Below, one piece after another: positions 35,378-44,193 of a DNA stretch of 64,000 bases. The notes under the pieces were generated by a model. It saw nothing but the letters and a program-made list of their open reading frames with translations. It was not told the DNA's origin and did not search any database. Position 1 is the stretch's first letter, and each line of letters begins with the position of its first letter. Origin of the DNA: Ruminococcus sp. YRD2003 (lineage in GTDB: Bacteria > Bacillota > Clostridia > Oscillospirales > Ruminococcaceae); contig FNZT01000011.1 in the NCBI GenBank assembly GCA_900109435.1, forward strand, positions 62,001-126,000, read 5' to 3'. Both the position numbers and the translations under genes were made by a program.

Positions 35378-35401
35378 GTCAGCCTCCAAAAATAAAAGTT
35401 G

Positions 35402-35537
35402 CAGACGCCCAAAGGACGCCCCTACAATATGCCGCCACAGCAATCGTGCGAGACGCGGGCGAGCGGAACTCGCCCCTACAATCGTTTTCTCCCGAACAGA
35501 TTCAAAAAGGCGCGGGCGCACATTGTGCGCCCCTACA
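35402..35537. repeat. Three GC-rich hairpin repeats upstream of miaA
   Basis: Palindromes at 35402-35427 (GACGCCC-AAAGG-ACGCCCCTACA), 35455-35480 (GCGGGCGAG/CTCGCCCCTACA) and 35511-35537 (GCGGGCGCA/TGTGCGCCCCTACA) all end in CCCCTACA. They fill the gap between miaA and the next ORF. Confidence 0.85.
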
Positions 35538-35593
35538 TTTGCTGTTTAGTTTTAACAAATTTGACGCGCAGAATTTATGCGTTCCTACAAGGT

Positions 35594-35884
35594 TTATGCC
35601 GCGTGCTTTTCTTCCTCGTTGTCGTCGTCGACTATCTCCTCGGCGACAGTCTGCGCTACATCGCCGAAAACGTGCGTGCAGATCTCGGTCAGAGCCTTCG
35701 CGCAGACCGTAGCCGCGAGCACTCCGGGTACGAAGGCGATGCAGAATATCACAGCCGTCCGCACAAGGCGGTTCTTGCTCCTCGCGATATGCGGCTTCCT
35801 GAAAAATATAAACGTAACAAGCACGAAAGCGACAGCGAACATCACTGCCGTCACTATCAGTTTATTGCTTACGTGGAATTCCAT
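35594..35884 (-). CDS. Small two-helix membrane protein, function unknown
   Basis: The 96-residue product has two hydrophobic segments (LIVTAVMFAVAFVLVTFIFF and AVIFCIAFVPGVLAATVCAK) and a charged acidic C-terminus (EEIVDDDNEEEKHAA). AAGGAG precedes the ATG, and the gene begins 11 bases after the mutL stop, so it is probably a real gene in that operon. I recognise no family. Confidence 0.7.
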   Translation of the reverse strand: MEFHVSNKLIVTAVMFAVAFVLVTFIFFRKPHIARSKNRLVRTAVIFCIAFVPGVLAATVCAKALTEICTHVFGDVAQTVAEEIVDDDNEEEKHAA

Positions 35885-35895
35885 TGGTATTCTCC

Positions 35896-37899
35896 TTATG
35901 TCCGTCTGAACTGGTGGTCGATATTATATTTTGTCATCGTGAACATCACGGGGCGTCCGTGCGGACAATGCCTGATGTTCTCATTGTAGCAGACCTGCTC
36001 CGCGAGCGCTTGCAGCTCCTCGGGCGTGCTCTTGTCATTTGCCTTTATCGCCGATTTACAGGCGACTGTGTGCAGCATATCGTCGAGCAGCCCCGACTGT
36101 GGGTCTGCCTTGTGCATACGAAGATTGTTCGCGACCTCGCAGATGATGTCCTCTATGTCTGCCTCCATTATGAAGGTGGGGACAGCCGTCGCGACGATGC
36201 ACGGTCTCTGCGAGAAATCAAACGTGAAACCGAGGTCGGCAAGAAGCTCCTGCTGGCTCTCCATCGCGTCTATCTCCTCCGCCGTGAGCAGCACCTTTAT
36301 CCCTGTGAGCAGATTCTGGCTGTACTGGCGGCAGTTGCGGCTTCTCAGACGCTCGAAGATGATGCGCTCGTGAGCCGCGTGCTTATCTATCATTATCATT
36401 TTGCCCGCGCTCTCGCATATCACATAAAGCCCGAATGCCTCGCCGATGACCTTGATATCGGGGAATTCTTCGTGCAGTGCGTCCGCGGGCTCCGCCTTGA
36501 CCTCCTCCGCGGGTGCGGCAGGCTTCGCAAAGGAGCTCGCGCTGATGTAGGTGAAGCCCTCTATCGGAGCCGCCGAAACACTCTCGGGCTCGGGCTCGGG
36601 AGCCGCGGCAGGCTTGGTTTCGGGAAGCGGCGGCTTGGGTTCGGACTTCGCAGCCGTCACGCCGCTCTCGCCGAAATGCTCGAACGGACGTATGCTCACG
36701 ACCTCAGCTTCGTCGCGCTCGACCTTCACAGGCGGAGTATAGGCAGGCTTTTCGGGGACTTTCACCGCTGTCTCGTGTGCGGCGAGCTCCTGCTCCTTTT
36801 TCGCTATCTCCTCCACGGGCGTGAACATCGACATCTGTTGGAGTGGCTTCTCTTCGGGAACAGGCGCTGTCCAGTCGGTGCGGGACTTGAGCTCGAATTC
36901 GTATATCAGTCCGTCGTTCATGAGGGCGTTCTTCACAGCGAAATATATCGCGTCCGATACCGTTTTTTCGTCGGTAAAGCGCACCTCAGCCTTTGCGGGG
37001 TGGATATTGACGTCCATTGCCGAGGGTGCGAGGTCTATCATCATCACGCAGGCGGGGAACTTCCCTGTCATTATCATATTCGAGTAGGCGTTCTCGAGTG
37101 CAGCCGAGCACAGCCGCGACCTGACATATCTGCCGTTGACGAAGAAGTTCTGCAATGCCCTGTTATTGCGGGAATACAGCGGTTTTATCACGTAGCCGCT
37201 GACGTGTATCCCATTGTACTCATAGTCGCAGGGGATGAGGTCGCGTGCAAAATCGCGCCCGTAGACTGCATATACCGCCGAAAACAGCTCGCCGTCGCCC
37301 GCAGAGTTGAACTCCATGCGGTTGTCGCGTATGAGCTTGAATGCGACAGACGGGTGCGAGAGCGCGGTCTTTTGCATTATATTGCTGATCGCGTTGGCTT
37401 CGGTGACGTCCTTCTTCATGAACTTCGCCCTCGCGGGGACGTTGTAGAAGAGGTCGCGTATTATTATGGTCGTGCCGTCGGGACAGCCGCCCCTATCGTG
37501 CGATCTCTCCACGCTTCCCTCAATGGTGTAGAGGGTGCCGTACTCGTCCTCGCGGCGCTTTGTCATCACTTCCACCCTCGCCACTGCCGACACCGAGGCA
37601 AGTGCCTCTCCGCGGAAGCCGAGGGTGCGGATATCGTCAAGGTCTTTTTTTGTAACTATCTTGCTCGTCGCGTGGCGGAGAAAAGCCGTCGGCACGTCAC
37701 CGAACGCCATGCCGCAGCCGTCGTCCGTGACACGCATATATGTTGTTCCGCCGTTCTTCATCTCGACGGTGATATGGGTCGCGCCCGAATCTATGGAGTT
37801 CTCAACAAGCTCCTTTATTACGGAGGCGGGGCGCTCTATGACCTCGCCTGCGGCTATGAGCTCGGATATCTCCTTGCTCAGTACGTTGATATGCGGCAT
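35896..37899 (-). CDS. mutL: DNA mismatch repair protein MutL
   Basis: The 667-residue protein has an N-terminal GHKL ATPase (ELVENSIDSGATHI, DDGCGM, GFRGEALAS), a Pro/Ala/Glu-rich linker (about 330-480), and a C-terminal endonuclease domain with DKHAAHERIIFE, the form of the metal-binding DQHA(x2)E(x4)E motif, and CPHGRP. It therefore should nick DNA, as MutL of bacteria without MutH does. AAGGAG precedes the ATG. It is separated from mutS by a small AT-rich ORF. Confidence 0.96.
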   Translation of the reverse strand: MPHINVLSKEISELIAAGEVIERPASVIKELVENSIDSGATHITVEMKNGGTTYMRVTDDGCGMAFGDVPTAFLRHATSKIVTKKDLDDIRTLGFRGEALASVSAVARVEVMTKRREDEYGTLYTIEGSVERSHDRGGCPDGTTIIIRDLFYNVPARAKFMKKDVTEANAISNIMQKTALSHPSVAFKLIRDNRMEFNSAGDGELFSAVYAVYGRDFARDLIPCDYEYNGIHVSGYVIKPLYSRNNRALQNFFVNGRYVRSRLCSAALENAYSNMIMTGKFPACVMMIDLAPSAMDVNIHPAKAEVRFTDEKTVSDAIYFAVKNALMNDGLIYEFELKSRTDWTAPVPEEKPLQQMSMFTPVEEIAKKEQELAAHETAVKVPEKPAYTPPVKVERDEAEVVSIRPFEHFGESGVTAAKSEPKPPLPETKPAAAPEPEPESVSAAPIEGFTYISASSFAKPAAPAEEVKAEPADALHEEFPDIKVIGEAFGLYVICESAGKMIMIDKHAAHERIIFERLRSRNCRQYSQNLLTGIKVLLTAEEIDAMESQQELLADLGFTFDFSQRPCIVATAVPTFIMEADIEDIICEVANNLRMHKADPQSGLLDDMLHTVACKSAIKANDKSTPEELQALAEQVCYNENIRHCPHGRPVMFTMTKYNIDHQFRRT

Positions 37900-37910
37900 A
37901 GCGTACTCCT

Positions 37911-38222
37911 TTATTTATTATATTCTATTGAAAGCATATCCAAAACAGATATCATAGCTTCTTTGTTATCCTTTGAATAATGCTCCAATTCATTGATTCT
38001 TAGATTGTTTTCAACATCAAGTTCAATAAAAAGCTGTTTAATATTCTGCATTTTCATTCTAATAGAGGAAAGTGGTATATCACTGCCTATAGCAATAAAA
38101 ATGGAATGAAGTTTTTCTATAAATTCAAACGGATCACAGCCGTTTTTCTTTATCACATATTCACTTACACAGCTTAAGCAACATATTATATTTTCTTCCT
38201 TCGACCAAATATGCTTCGCCAT
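37911..38222 (-). CDS. Small AT-rich ORF inserted between mutS and mutL
   Basis: The 103-residue product begins MAKHIWSKEENIICCLS and contains IRMKMQNIKQL. The Trp-x3-Glu start and the S-x-R-x-K-x-QNI pattern resemble the small Myb-like helical domain found at the N-terminus of some restriction-linked proteins, but the rest is absent. It is clearly richer in A and T than mutS and mutL. It has GAGG before the ATG, starts nine bases after the mutS stop and ends 11 bases before mutL, so it is embedded in the operon without breaking it. The function is unknown. Confidence 0.75.
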   Translation of the reverse strand: MAKHIWSKEENIICCLSCVSEYVIKKNGCDPFEFIEKLHSIFIAIGSDIPLSSIRMKMQNIKQLFIELDVENNLRINELEHYSKDNKEAMISVLDMLSIEYNK

Positions 38223-38231
38223 ACTATTACC

Positions 38232-40856
38232 TCAATTATTAATAACATTCAACATATCTTTTAACAAGCCTCTGCATTCCTCGTCGGAAAGCTCATCTAT
38301 ATTGGTGCGTTCGAGCATTCCGAGAGCGGCTTCGCGTCCGAGACTGCCGAAGCTTATCTGTCCGCCGTCGTCGCGCGCCGCAGCAGTACGCTCGGAGGCG
38401 TGAGCGCGCTCCATCTCTTCGAGCAGGTCCTTCGCCCTCGCGACTACCTTGCCCGGAAGTCCCGCAAGCTTCGCGACGTCTACTCCGTAGCTCTCGTCAA
38501 CTCCGCCGCGCACTATCTTGCGCAGGAAGCGTATCGTGCCGCCGTGCTTGTTCACCGCGATGCTGTAGTTCTTCACGCCCTCAAGCTCGTTTTCAAGCTC
38601 TATCAGCTCATGATAGTGAGTCGCGAACAGAGTCTTGCAGCCCAGCTTCTTCGATGTGCAGATGTGCTCCGCGACCGCCCGCGCTATGCTCACGCCGTCA
38701 AATGTGGACGTACCGCGTCCGACCTCGTCAAGTATGACAAGGCTGTCGGGTGTGGCGTTTTTCAGTATATCGGACACCTCGCTCATCTCTACCATGAACG
38801 TTGACTGTCCTGCGGTGAGGTCGTCGGAGGCGCCCACACGGGTGAATATCTTGTCAACGACCGATATCTTTGCGGAATCTGCGGGCACGAAGCTGCCTGT
38901 CTGCGCCATTAATACTATCAGCGCGACCTGACGCATATACGTCGATTTACCCGACATATTCGGTCCTGTGATTATCGCCATGCGGTCGGCTTTCTTGTCG
39001 ATGTAGGCATCGTTGGGCACGAACATCTCGTCCTCGAGCATGAGCTCAACTACGGGGTGACGCCCCGCCTTGATGTCAATAGCACCGTCTATTGCGATAT
39101 CGGGCTTTACATAGTTGTTCCTGAGGGCGACGTCCGCAAACGAGCAGAGTACGTCCACCGCAGCGACCGCCGAAGCCGTTTTCTGTACGGGTTCGAGACG
39201 AGTCGCGAGGAAGTCCCTGACCTCCGCGAATATGTCCGCTTCGAGCTGGAGCGCCTTGTCCTTGGCTCCGAGTATCGAATTTTCGGCGTTTTTCAGCTCC
39301 TCGGTGATGAAACGCTCGGCATTCGCAAGGGTCTGCTTGCGTATCCAGTCCTCGGGAATGAGGTCGTAGTACGAGCGAGTGACCTCCAGATAGTAGCCGA
39401 ACACGCGGTTATAGCCTATTTTCAGGTTCTTTATCCCTGTCTCGTCCTTCTCGCGCTGCTCTATTTCGGCAATGATGTCCTTGCCGTGCTTCATTATGTG
39501 ACGGAGCGAGTCGAGCTCCTCGTTGAAGCCGTCCCTGATAACACCGCCGTCTTTAACGGATATCGGCGGCTCCTCCATTATCGCGTTCTCCACGAGCTTC
39601 ACTATCTCATCGAGCGTGGATATCTCGCTGTCGAGCCTTGCAAGCAGCTTCGAGCTGCCGCTAAGTCCCGCAAGCTCCTTTTTCAGCGCGGGAAGCTGCA
39701 TCGCCGTCGCTGACAGCGAGCGGAGGTCGCGCGGGGTAGCCGACTTGTACATCACCTTCGTCATCAGGCGCTCGAGGTCATATACCCTTTCAAGAAGAGC
39801 CTGCATATCCGCAAGTGTCACGCTCTTTCTGTAGAGCGCCTGTACCGCGTCAAGACGCTCGATTATACGAGCAGGGCTCTTCAGCGGCTGCTCTATCCAG
39901 CTTCGCAGCATCCTGCGCCCCATTGAGGTCTTTGTCGAATCAAGCACCCACATCAGCGAGCCCTTCTTCTCCTTGCTGCGCATGGTCTCGGTCAGCTCGA
40001 GGTTGCGGCGCGCGTTGAGGTCGAGCCCCATGTAGGCGTCGCCCTGCATGAGCTGTATCGCAGTAAAGCGCGATACTGTGGCTTTCTGCGTCTCGCGTAT
40101 GTAGTCAAAAAGTCCGCACACGGCATAACAGTCCGCGCCGTCCTCGGATATGCCGAGCTCGGGCATGGACTTGACGCCGAAGACCTCCTTCACGTAATCT
40201 ATTCGGTCGGGCGTCCTGAAGCATACCGTGTCACGCAGGGTCACGGCACATTCAAGGCGTATTTTTACGAACTCCGCCACAGTTTTCATCGAGAGAAAGT
40301 TCTCGGGGAATATCATCTCCGCGGGGCGGCAGCGGGAAAGCTCGTTTATCACGTCGGCTTCCATGTCCTTGCCCTCAAAAACGCAGAGAGAAGCTTCGCC
40401 CGTCGATATATCGGCTGTCGCGACTCCGCAGGTCTTGTTCTCCTCATCGTAGTAGACACTGCACAGGTAGTTGTTCGAGCCGTCGTCGAGCATACTCGAA
40501 TCCGTCAGCGTTCCCGGGGTGACTACGCGGATAACATCGCGGACAACTATCCCCTTCGTCTCCGCAGGGTCGGTGAGCTGCTCGCATACCGCCACCTTGA
40601 AGCCCATATCTATGAGCTTCTTTATGTATACATCAGCGGCGTGGTAAGGGACACCGCACATCGGCGCACGCTCCTCGAGACCGCAGTCCCTGCCCGTGAG
40701 CGTCAGCTCGAGTGCCTTCGATACCGCTATCGCGTCGTCGAAGAACATCTCGTAGAAGTCGCCGAGCCTGAAAAACAGCACGCAGTCCGCGTACTTGTCC
40801 TTGACCTCGAAATACTGCTGCATCATCGGCGATATCTTGCTTCTGTCGATATCCAT
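38232..40856 (-). CDS. mutS: DNA mismatch recognition protein MutS
   Basis: The 874-residue protein has the mismatch-binding motif (FFRLGDFYEMFF), connector, lever and clamp domains, and the C-terminal ATPase with Walker A GPNMSGKST, signature region STFMVEMSE, Walker B LVILDEVGRGTSTFDG and FATHYHEL. It binds mispairs and recruits MutL, encoded just downstream. The ATG has AAGGAG. The upstream gap of over 500 bases is filled by tandem hairpin repeats, and I see no clear promoter in it. Confidence 0.97.
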   Translation of the reverse strand: MDIDRSKISPMMQQYFEVKDKYADCVLFFRLGDFYEMFFDDAIAVSKALELTLTGRDCGLEERAPMCGVPYHAADVYIKKLIDMGFKVAVCEQLTDPAETKGIVVRDVIRVVTPGTLTDSSMLDDGSNNYLCSVYYDEENKTCGVATADISTGEASLCVFEGKDMEADVINELSRCRPAEMIFPENFLSMKTVAEFVKIRLECAVTLRDTVCFRTPDRIDYVKEVFGVKSMPELGISEDGADCYAVCGLFDYIRETQKATVSRFTAIQLMQGDAYMGLDLNARRNLELTETMRSKEKKGSLMWVLDSTKTSMGRRMLRSWIEQPLKSPARIIERLDAVQALYRKSVTLADMQALLERVYDLERLMTKVMYKSATPRDLRSLSATAMQLPALKKELAGLSGSSKLLARLDSEISTLDEIVKLVENAIMEEPPISVKDGGVIRDGFNEELDSLRHIMKHGKDIIAEIEQREKDETGIKNLKIGYNRVFGYYLEVTRSYYDLIPEDWIRKQTLANAERFITEELKNAENSILGAKDKALQLEADIFAEVRDFLATRLEPVQKTASAVAAVDVLCSFADVALRNNYVKPDIAIDGAIDIKAGRHPVVELMLEDEMFVPNDAYIDKKADRMAIITGPNMSGKSTYMRQVALIVLMAQTGSFVPADSAKISVVDKIFTRVGASDDLTAGQSTFMVEMSEVSDILKNATPDSLVILDEVGRGTSTFDGVSIARAVAEHICTSKKLGCKTLFATHYHELIELENELEGVKNYSIAVNKHGGTIRFLRKIVRGGVDESYGVDVAKLAGLPGKVVARAKDLLEEMERAHASERTAAARDDGGQISFGSLGREAALGMLERTNIDELSDEECRGLLKDMLNVINN

Positions 40857-40881
40857 TATCTTTTCTCCTTATCGTGGATTT

Positions 40882-41360
40882 GTAGGGGCGCATTCCGTGC
40901 GCCCGTGTTCATTCGGTCATTCGCGGGCGAGCGGAACTCGCCGCTACAATCGGTAGCCGTTGGTTTGTCGGTATATTGCGGGCGGATAATATCCGCCCCT
41001 ACAGTCTGAGTTGGTTTGTCGGTATATTTGCGGAACGCCGAGGCGGCGTTCCCTACATTTGGTAGCCGTTGGTTTGTCGGTATATTGCGGGCGGATGATA
41101 TCCGCCCCTACAGTCTGAGTTGGTTTGTCGGTATATTTGCGGAACGCCGAGGGCGGCGTTCCCTACATTTGGTAGCCGTTTGTTTTGCGGTATAATGGTG
41201 GGACGTCGGGTGACTCCCTACAGTGTAGGGAGATGTCAGCGAAGCTGACAGAGGGTACGGGCGGCTGTTAGCCGCGCCGTCCCCTACATTTGGTAGCCGT
41301 TGGTTTGTCGGTATATTGCGGGCGGATAATATCCGCCCCTACAGTCTGAGTTCTGAGTTC
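40882..41360. repeat. Tandem array of composite hairpin repeats upstream of mutS
   Basis: A unit of about 110 bases starts with GGTAGCCGTTGGTTTGTCGG at 40952, 41061, 41171 (variant) and 41292. It contains two palindromes: GGGCGGATA-AT-TATCCGCCCC ending CCCTACA, and GCGGAACGCCG/CGGCGTTCCCTACA. The third unit instead carries a long element (41197-41286) with the insert also seen at 11291-11382. The left border has single copies at 40882 (GGGCGCA arms) and 40923 (GGGCGAG arms). The right end continues as GAGTTCT direct repeats to about 41370. The gap is 518 bases and contains no gene I can support. Confidence 0.88.
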
Positions 41361-41374
41361 TGAGTTCTGCGTAC

Positions 41375-41779
41375 TCAGTGGCAGCCGCCGCAGGTCGCAC
41401 AGCTGCCCGTGCAGCCCGTTGACGGCTCGCAGGTGGCAGGGTCCTCACCGTTGGCTGACATGGTGATTATCTGCTGCATATTGTTCACCAGCGCCTCCAG
41501 TGACTTCTGCGCCGCTGTGAACACTATCATGTTCTTGTTCGACATTATCTTGTTGTATGTCGCCTTGATGTTCTCGTCAAGCTCCTTCACCTTGTCGGTA
41601 TCCTTGTTCTCCTTCGTGAGCTCCATGCTCAGGTCGTAGCGCATCTTCTCGAAGCTGTCTATCTGCTCCTGAAGCTCCTCGTCGCCGTCGTTTACCTGCT
41701 TCGCGAGCATATACGCGATGTATCTGTCGTCAGTCTGGAGAGCCTTTCCGAGCTCCCTCGTCATTTCAATAATATCCAT
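41375..41779 (-). CDS. YlbF/RicF-family protein with Cys-rich tail
   Basis: The 134-residue protein is mostly helical (about 1-110) in the YlbF/YmcA pattern (MDIIEMTRELGKAL, DERYIAYMLAKQ-like start). The C-terminus is CEPSTGCTGSCATCGGCH, with five Cys in 18 residues. In Bacillus the YlbF-YmcA-YaaT complex binds [4Fe-4S] clusters and controls RNase Y-dependent mRNA processing, so the tail is probably a cluster or metal site. Partners are not in this window. It has AAGGAG and starts 14 bases after the lipoprotein gene. Confidence 0.87.
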   Translation of the reverse strand: MDIIEMTRELGKALQTDDRYIAYMLAKQVNDGDEELQEQIDSFEKMRYDLSMELTKENKDTDKVKELDENIKATYNKIMSNKNMIVFTAAQKSLEALVNNMQQIITMSANGEDPATCEPSTGCTGSCATCGGCH

Positions 41780-41793
41780 TTCTTTCTCCTTTT

Positions 41794-42651
41794 TTATCTC
41801 AGCCAGCCGTTATCATAGTTGAAATCGAGGACAAGTCCGTCCTGCTCCTCTGCCTCGCTGTATGCGTAGTTGTAATACGACTTCGGCTTGCTGTCCTTAT
41901 CCATATTATACGCGCTGATGTAGTCCAGACGCCATACGGAGTTGTCCCACTCTACGTCCTCATAATCCTCGTCAGCTTTGAGCTCGTGCTCCAGTTTTCT
42001 GCGCTCGCTGAAGGTGAAATCGTCGCCCAGCGTGAACCAGCGTATCGTCATATAGCCCATGTGTCCCTGCACGAGAACAAATGCGCGGTTGTCGGCGTCT
42101 TCGGAATCGTCCTCGGCAAATACGGCGTGACCTCCTCCGACCTCGCCTACCTTTTTCAGCTTGGCGTCGAGGTCTACCGTGTAGACCGTCACCATCATAT
42201 CAGCCTCGCACGTGCCGTGATTGAAAATCAGCTCGGGTATCCTGTCATTGTCGATGTCGTAGAGCACGTAGTCTATCATGACCGTGCCGTCGTTGGCGTT
42301 GTATGTCTCGTCCCACACGCGCTGTACCTCCGCCTTGTAGAGCTCAGCATAGCTGTCGAGCCTGTCGGTGAACGAAGCCGTGCCGCCAGAGGGAGCTGTG
42401 GCTGTCGCCGATGTTGTCGTTGTAGCGGCTGTGGTGGTCGCCTTTGTAGTTGTAGCCCTTGTAGTCGTTGCAATCGTGGTGGTCGTCTCGGGCTCTGTCG
42501 CGGGCTCTGTCGCGGGCTCTGTGGTGGTCTCCGCCTCCGTCGCGGGAACACTCACAGGGGCGGGCTTGCTTATCTCCTCGTTCGGCTCGTCAACTCCGCA
42601 GCCCGCGAGAAGTATCGCCGTCAAACATGAAAGTGCCAAAAACTTTTTCAT
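41794..42651 (-). CDS. Secreted lipoprotein with Thr-rich linker, function unknown
   Basis: The 285-residue product has a lipoprotein signal (KKFLALSCLTAILLAGCG, lipobox LLAGC). A low-complexity linker of Thr, Ala, Glu and Pro (about 35-100, with repeated ATEP) follows. The extracellular domain contains DYVLYDIDNDRIPELIFNHG, a calcium-binding FG-GAP-like loop. Such proteins are common in Ruminococcus and unassigned. The linker resembles those of the GH26 enzyme (44194) and the Big2 protein (61266). AGGAGG precedes the ATG. Confidence 0.8.
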   Translation of the reverse strand: MKKFLALSCLTAILLAGCGVDEPNEEISKPAPVSVPATEAETTTEPATEPATEPETTTTIATTTRATTTKATTTAATTTTSATATAPSGGTASFTDRLDSYAELYKAEVQRVWDETYNANDGTVMIDYVLYDIDNDRIPELIFNHGTCEADMMVTVYTVDLDAKLKKVGEVGGGHAVFAEDDSEDADNRAFVLVQGHMGYMTIRWFTLGDDFTFSERRKLEHELKADEDYEDVEWDNSVWRLDYISAYNMDKDSKPKSYYNYAYSEAEEQDGLVLDFNYDNGWLR

Positions 42652-42666
42652 AGCTATTCCTCCTGC

Positions 42667-44040
42667 TTATTTCTGTATCCGTCTGCCTATGACTGCCCAG
42701 TTCATCGCCGCGGTTATCTCGACGTCGACAAACTGTCCTATCAGCGTGCTGTCACCCTCGAACTCAACGATGATGAACTCGTCGCTCTTGCCCGTCACAT
42801 AGCCATCGTGCTTCTTCGATATGTCGTCTGCCAGTACACGCATCCTTCTGCCGATGAAGCGCTTGTAGTGCTCCGTCGATATGCCGCGCTGCACCTCAAG
42901 GAGGCGGCGCATCCGCTTTCCCTTCTCCTCGTCGGTGATACTGTCGGGCATTTCTGCTGCCTTCGTGCCCGTGCGCTTCGAGTAGATGAAAGAGTAGATG
43001 TTGTCGTACCTCACCCTTTCCATTATAGCAAGTGTCGCCTCAAAATCTTCGTTTGTTTCATCAGGGAAACCGACTATTATATCCGTCGTCAGTGAAAAAT
43101 CAGGGTCGCGGCGGCGTATCTCGTCCACTATCGCAAGGTAGCTCTCCGCTGTGTATCGCCTGTTCATGCGGCGCAGCACATCATCGCTGCCGCTCTGTAC
43201 GGGAAGATGCAGGTGCTTCGCGACCTTGTCACATTCAAATATCGCGTCTATCAGCTCATTTGATGCGTCCTTCGGGTGAGAGGACATGAAGCGTATACGG
43301 AAGTCTCCCTCTATCGCGTTCAGCCTCCGCAAAAGCTGTGGGAAGCTCATCTCTCCGCCGAGGTCATTGCCGTAGGAGTTGACGTTCTGTCCGAGCAGCA
43401 TTATCTCCTTGTAGCCGTCCCGCACGAGACCTTCCACCTCGGAAATGATGTCCTCGGGACGGCGGCTGCGCTCTCTGCCGCGCACGTACGGCACGATGCA
43501 GTAGGTGCAGAAGTTGTTGCAGCCGAACATTATTGGCACGCTCGCTTTGAAGCTGCTCTCGCGCACCTGCTCTGCCTCCGCCGAGAAATCGTCGTATTCC
43601 GCTATATCAGCCGAGAACTTCACTCCCCGCAGGCTGTCCAGCAGCAGCTTCGGAAGCCCGTTTATCGCAGATGTGCCGAGCACGAAGTCGACCTGCGGGT
43701 ATGACTTCTTTATCTTTTCCGCAATATGGCTCTGAGCCGTCATGCAGCCCGCTATGCCGATGATGAGCGAGGGCTTCTGCTCTTTCAGCTTCTTCATGCT
43801 GCCTACTATGCCGAATACCCTGTCCTCCGCATTCTCGCGGACGGCGCAGGTGTTGAGTATGATAAGGTCGGCTGTGGATTCGTCCTCCGTAAAGCCGTAT
43901 CCCATTTTTTTGAGCTGTCCCTTGAGCTTCTCGCCGTCGGAGACATTCAGCTGACAGCCAAAGCTCCGCACGTATGCAAGGGGTGTTTTATCGCCGAGAA
44001 GGCGCTTTATTTCGTCTATTATCACGGTGTTATCGTTCAA
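42667..44040 (-). CDS. miaB: tRNA-2-methylthio-N6-dimethylallyladenosine synthase MiaB
   Basis: The product is about 457 residues. It has the N-terminal UPF0004 domain with three Cys (SFGCQLN, NTCAVRENAEDR, GIAGCM), the radical SAM motif GCNNFCTYCIVP and a C-terminal TRAM domain. It methylthiolates the i6A made by MiaA at tRNA position 37. The start is unclear: an ATG close to the GGAGG box is out of frame, and TTG at 44040 is the in-frame codon, ten bases after that box. A promoter lies at 44080-44108. It probably heads the miaB-lipoprotein-ylbF transcript. Confidence 0.95.
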   Translation of the reverse strand: MNDNTVIIDEIKRLLGDKTPLAYVRSFGCQLNVSDGEKLKGQLKKMGYGFTEDESTADLIILNTCAVRENAEDRVFGIVGSMKKLKEQKPSLIIGIAGCMTAQSHIAEKIKKSYPQVDFVLGTSAINGLPKLLLDSLRGVKFSADIAEYDDFSAEAEQVRESSFKASVPIMFGCNNFCTYCIVPYVRGRERSRRPEDIISEVEGLVRDGYKEIMLLGQNVNSYGNDLGGEMSFPQLLRRLNAIEGDFRIRFMSSHPKDASNELIDAIFECDKVAKHLHLPVQSGSDDVLRRMNRRYTAESYLAIVDEIRRRDPDFSLTTDIIVGFPDETNEDFEATLAIMERVRYDNIYSFIYSKRTGTKAAEMPDSITDEEKGKRMRRLLEVQRGISTEHYKRFIGRRMRVLADDISKKHDGYVTGKSDEFIIVEFEGDSTLIGQFVDVEITAAMNWAVIGRRIQK

Positions 44041-44079
44041 CTTCCATGTACCTCCCCGAACATTTTCCGCCAATATATC

Positions 44080-44108
44080 ATTATAACACAAGTCGGGAAG
44101 TCTTGCAA
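44080..44108 (-). promoter_or_regulatory. miaB promoter
   Basis: On the minus strand TTGCAA (44108-44103), a 17-base spacer and TATAAT (44085-44080), about 40 bases before the TTG start. Confidence 0.7.
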
Positions 44109-44157
44109 GTGGCGAAACGTACAAAATATATCCACGTTACCGCAGACAGAGACGCAT

Positions 44158-44190
44158 AAAAAAGCACCCGAGCGCTCTCGGGTGCTTTTT
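44158..44190 (-). terminator. Terminator of the GH26 gene
   Basis: AAAAAGCACCCGAG pairs perfectly with CTCGGGTGCTTTTT around a four-base loop, just after the stop codon. Confidence 0.9.
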
Positions 44191-44193
44191 CGC

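Noticed and set aside
35884..37980. A 698-codon plus-strand ORF opposite mutL, and similar long plus-strand ORFs at 11905-13572, 3204-4121 and 43726-44895
   Set aside because: They are antisense to well-identified genes, have no ribosome sites and no recognisable motifs; they arise from the codon bias of the GC-rich minus-strand genes.
40882..41370. Tandem repeats before mutS as a CRISPR array
   Set aside because: The unit is about 110 bases with internal palindromes and no unique spacers, and there are no cas genes.
42340..42560. ACC/GTG-rich low-complexity tract read as a DNA repeat element
   Set aside because: It encodes the Thr/Ala/Glu/Pro linker of a lipoprotein and is explained by the protein.
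44041..44046. ATG just upstream of miaB as its start
   Set aside because: It is well spaced from GGAGG but out of frame with the MiaB reading frame; the in-frame codon is TTG at 44040.
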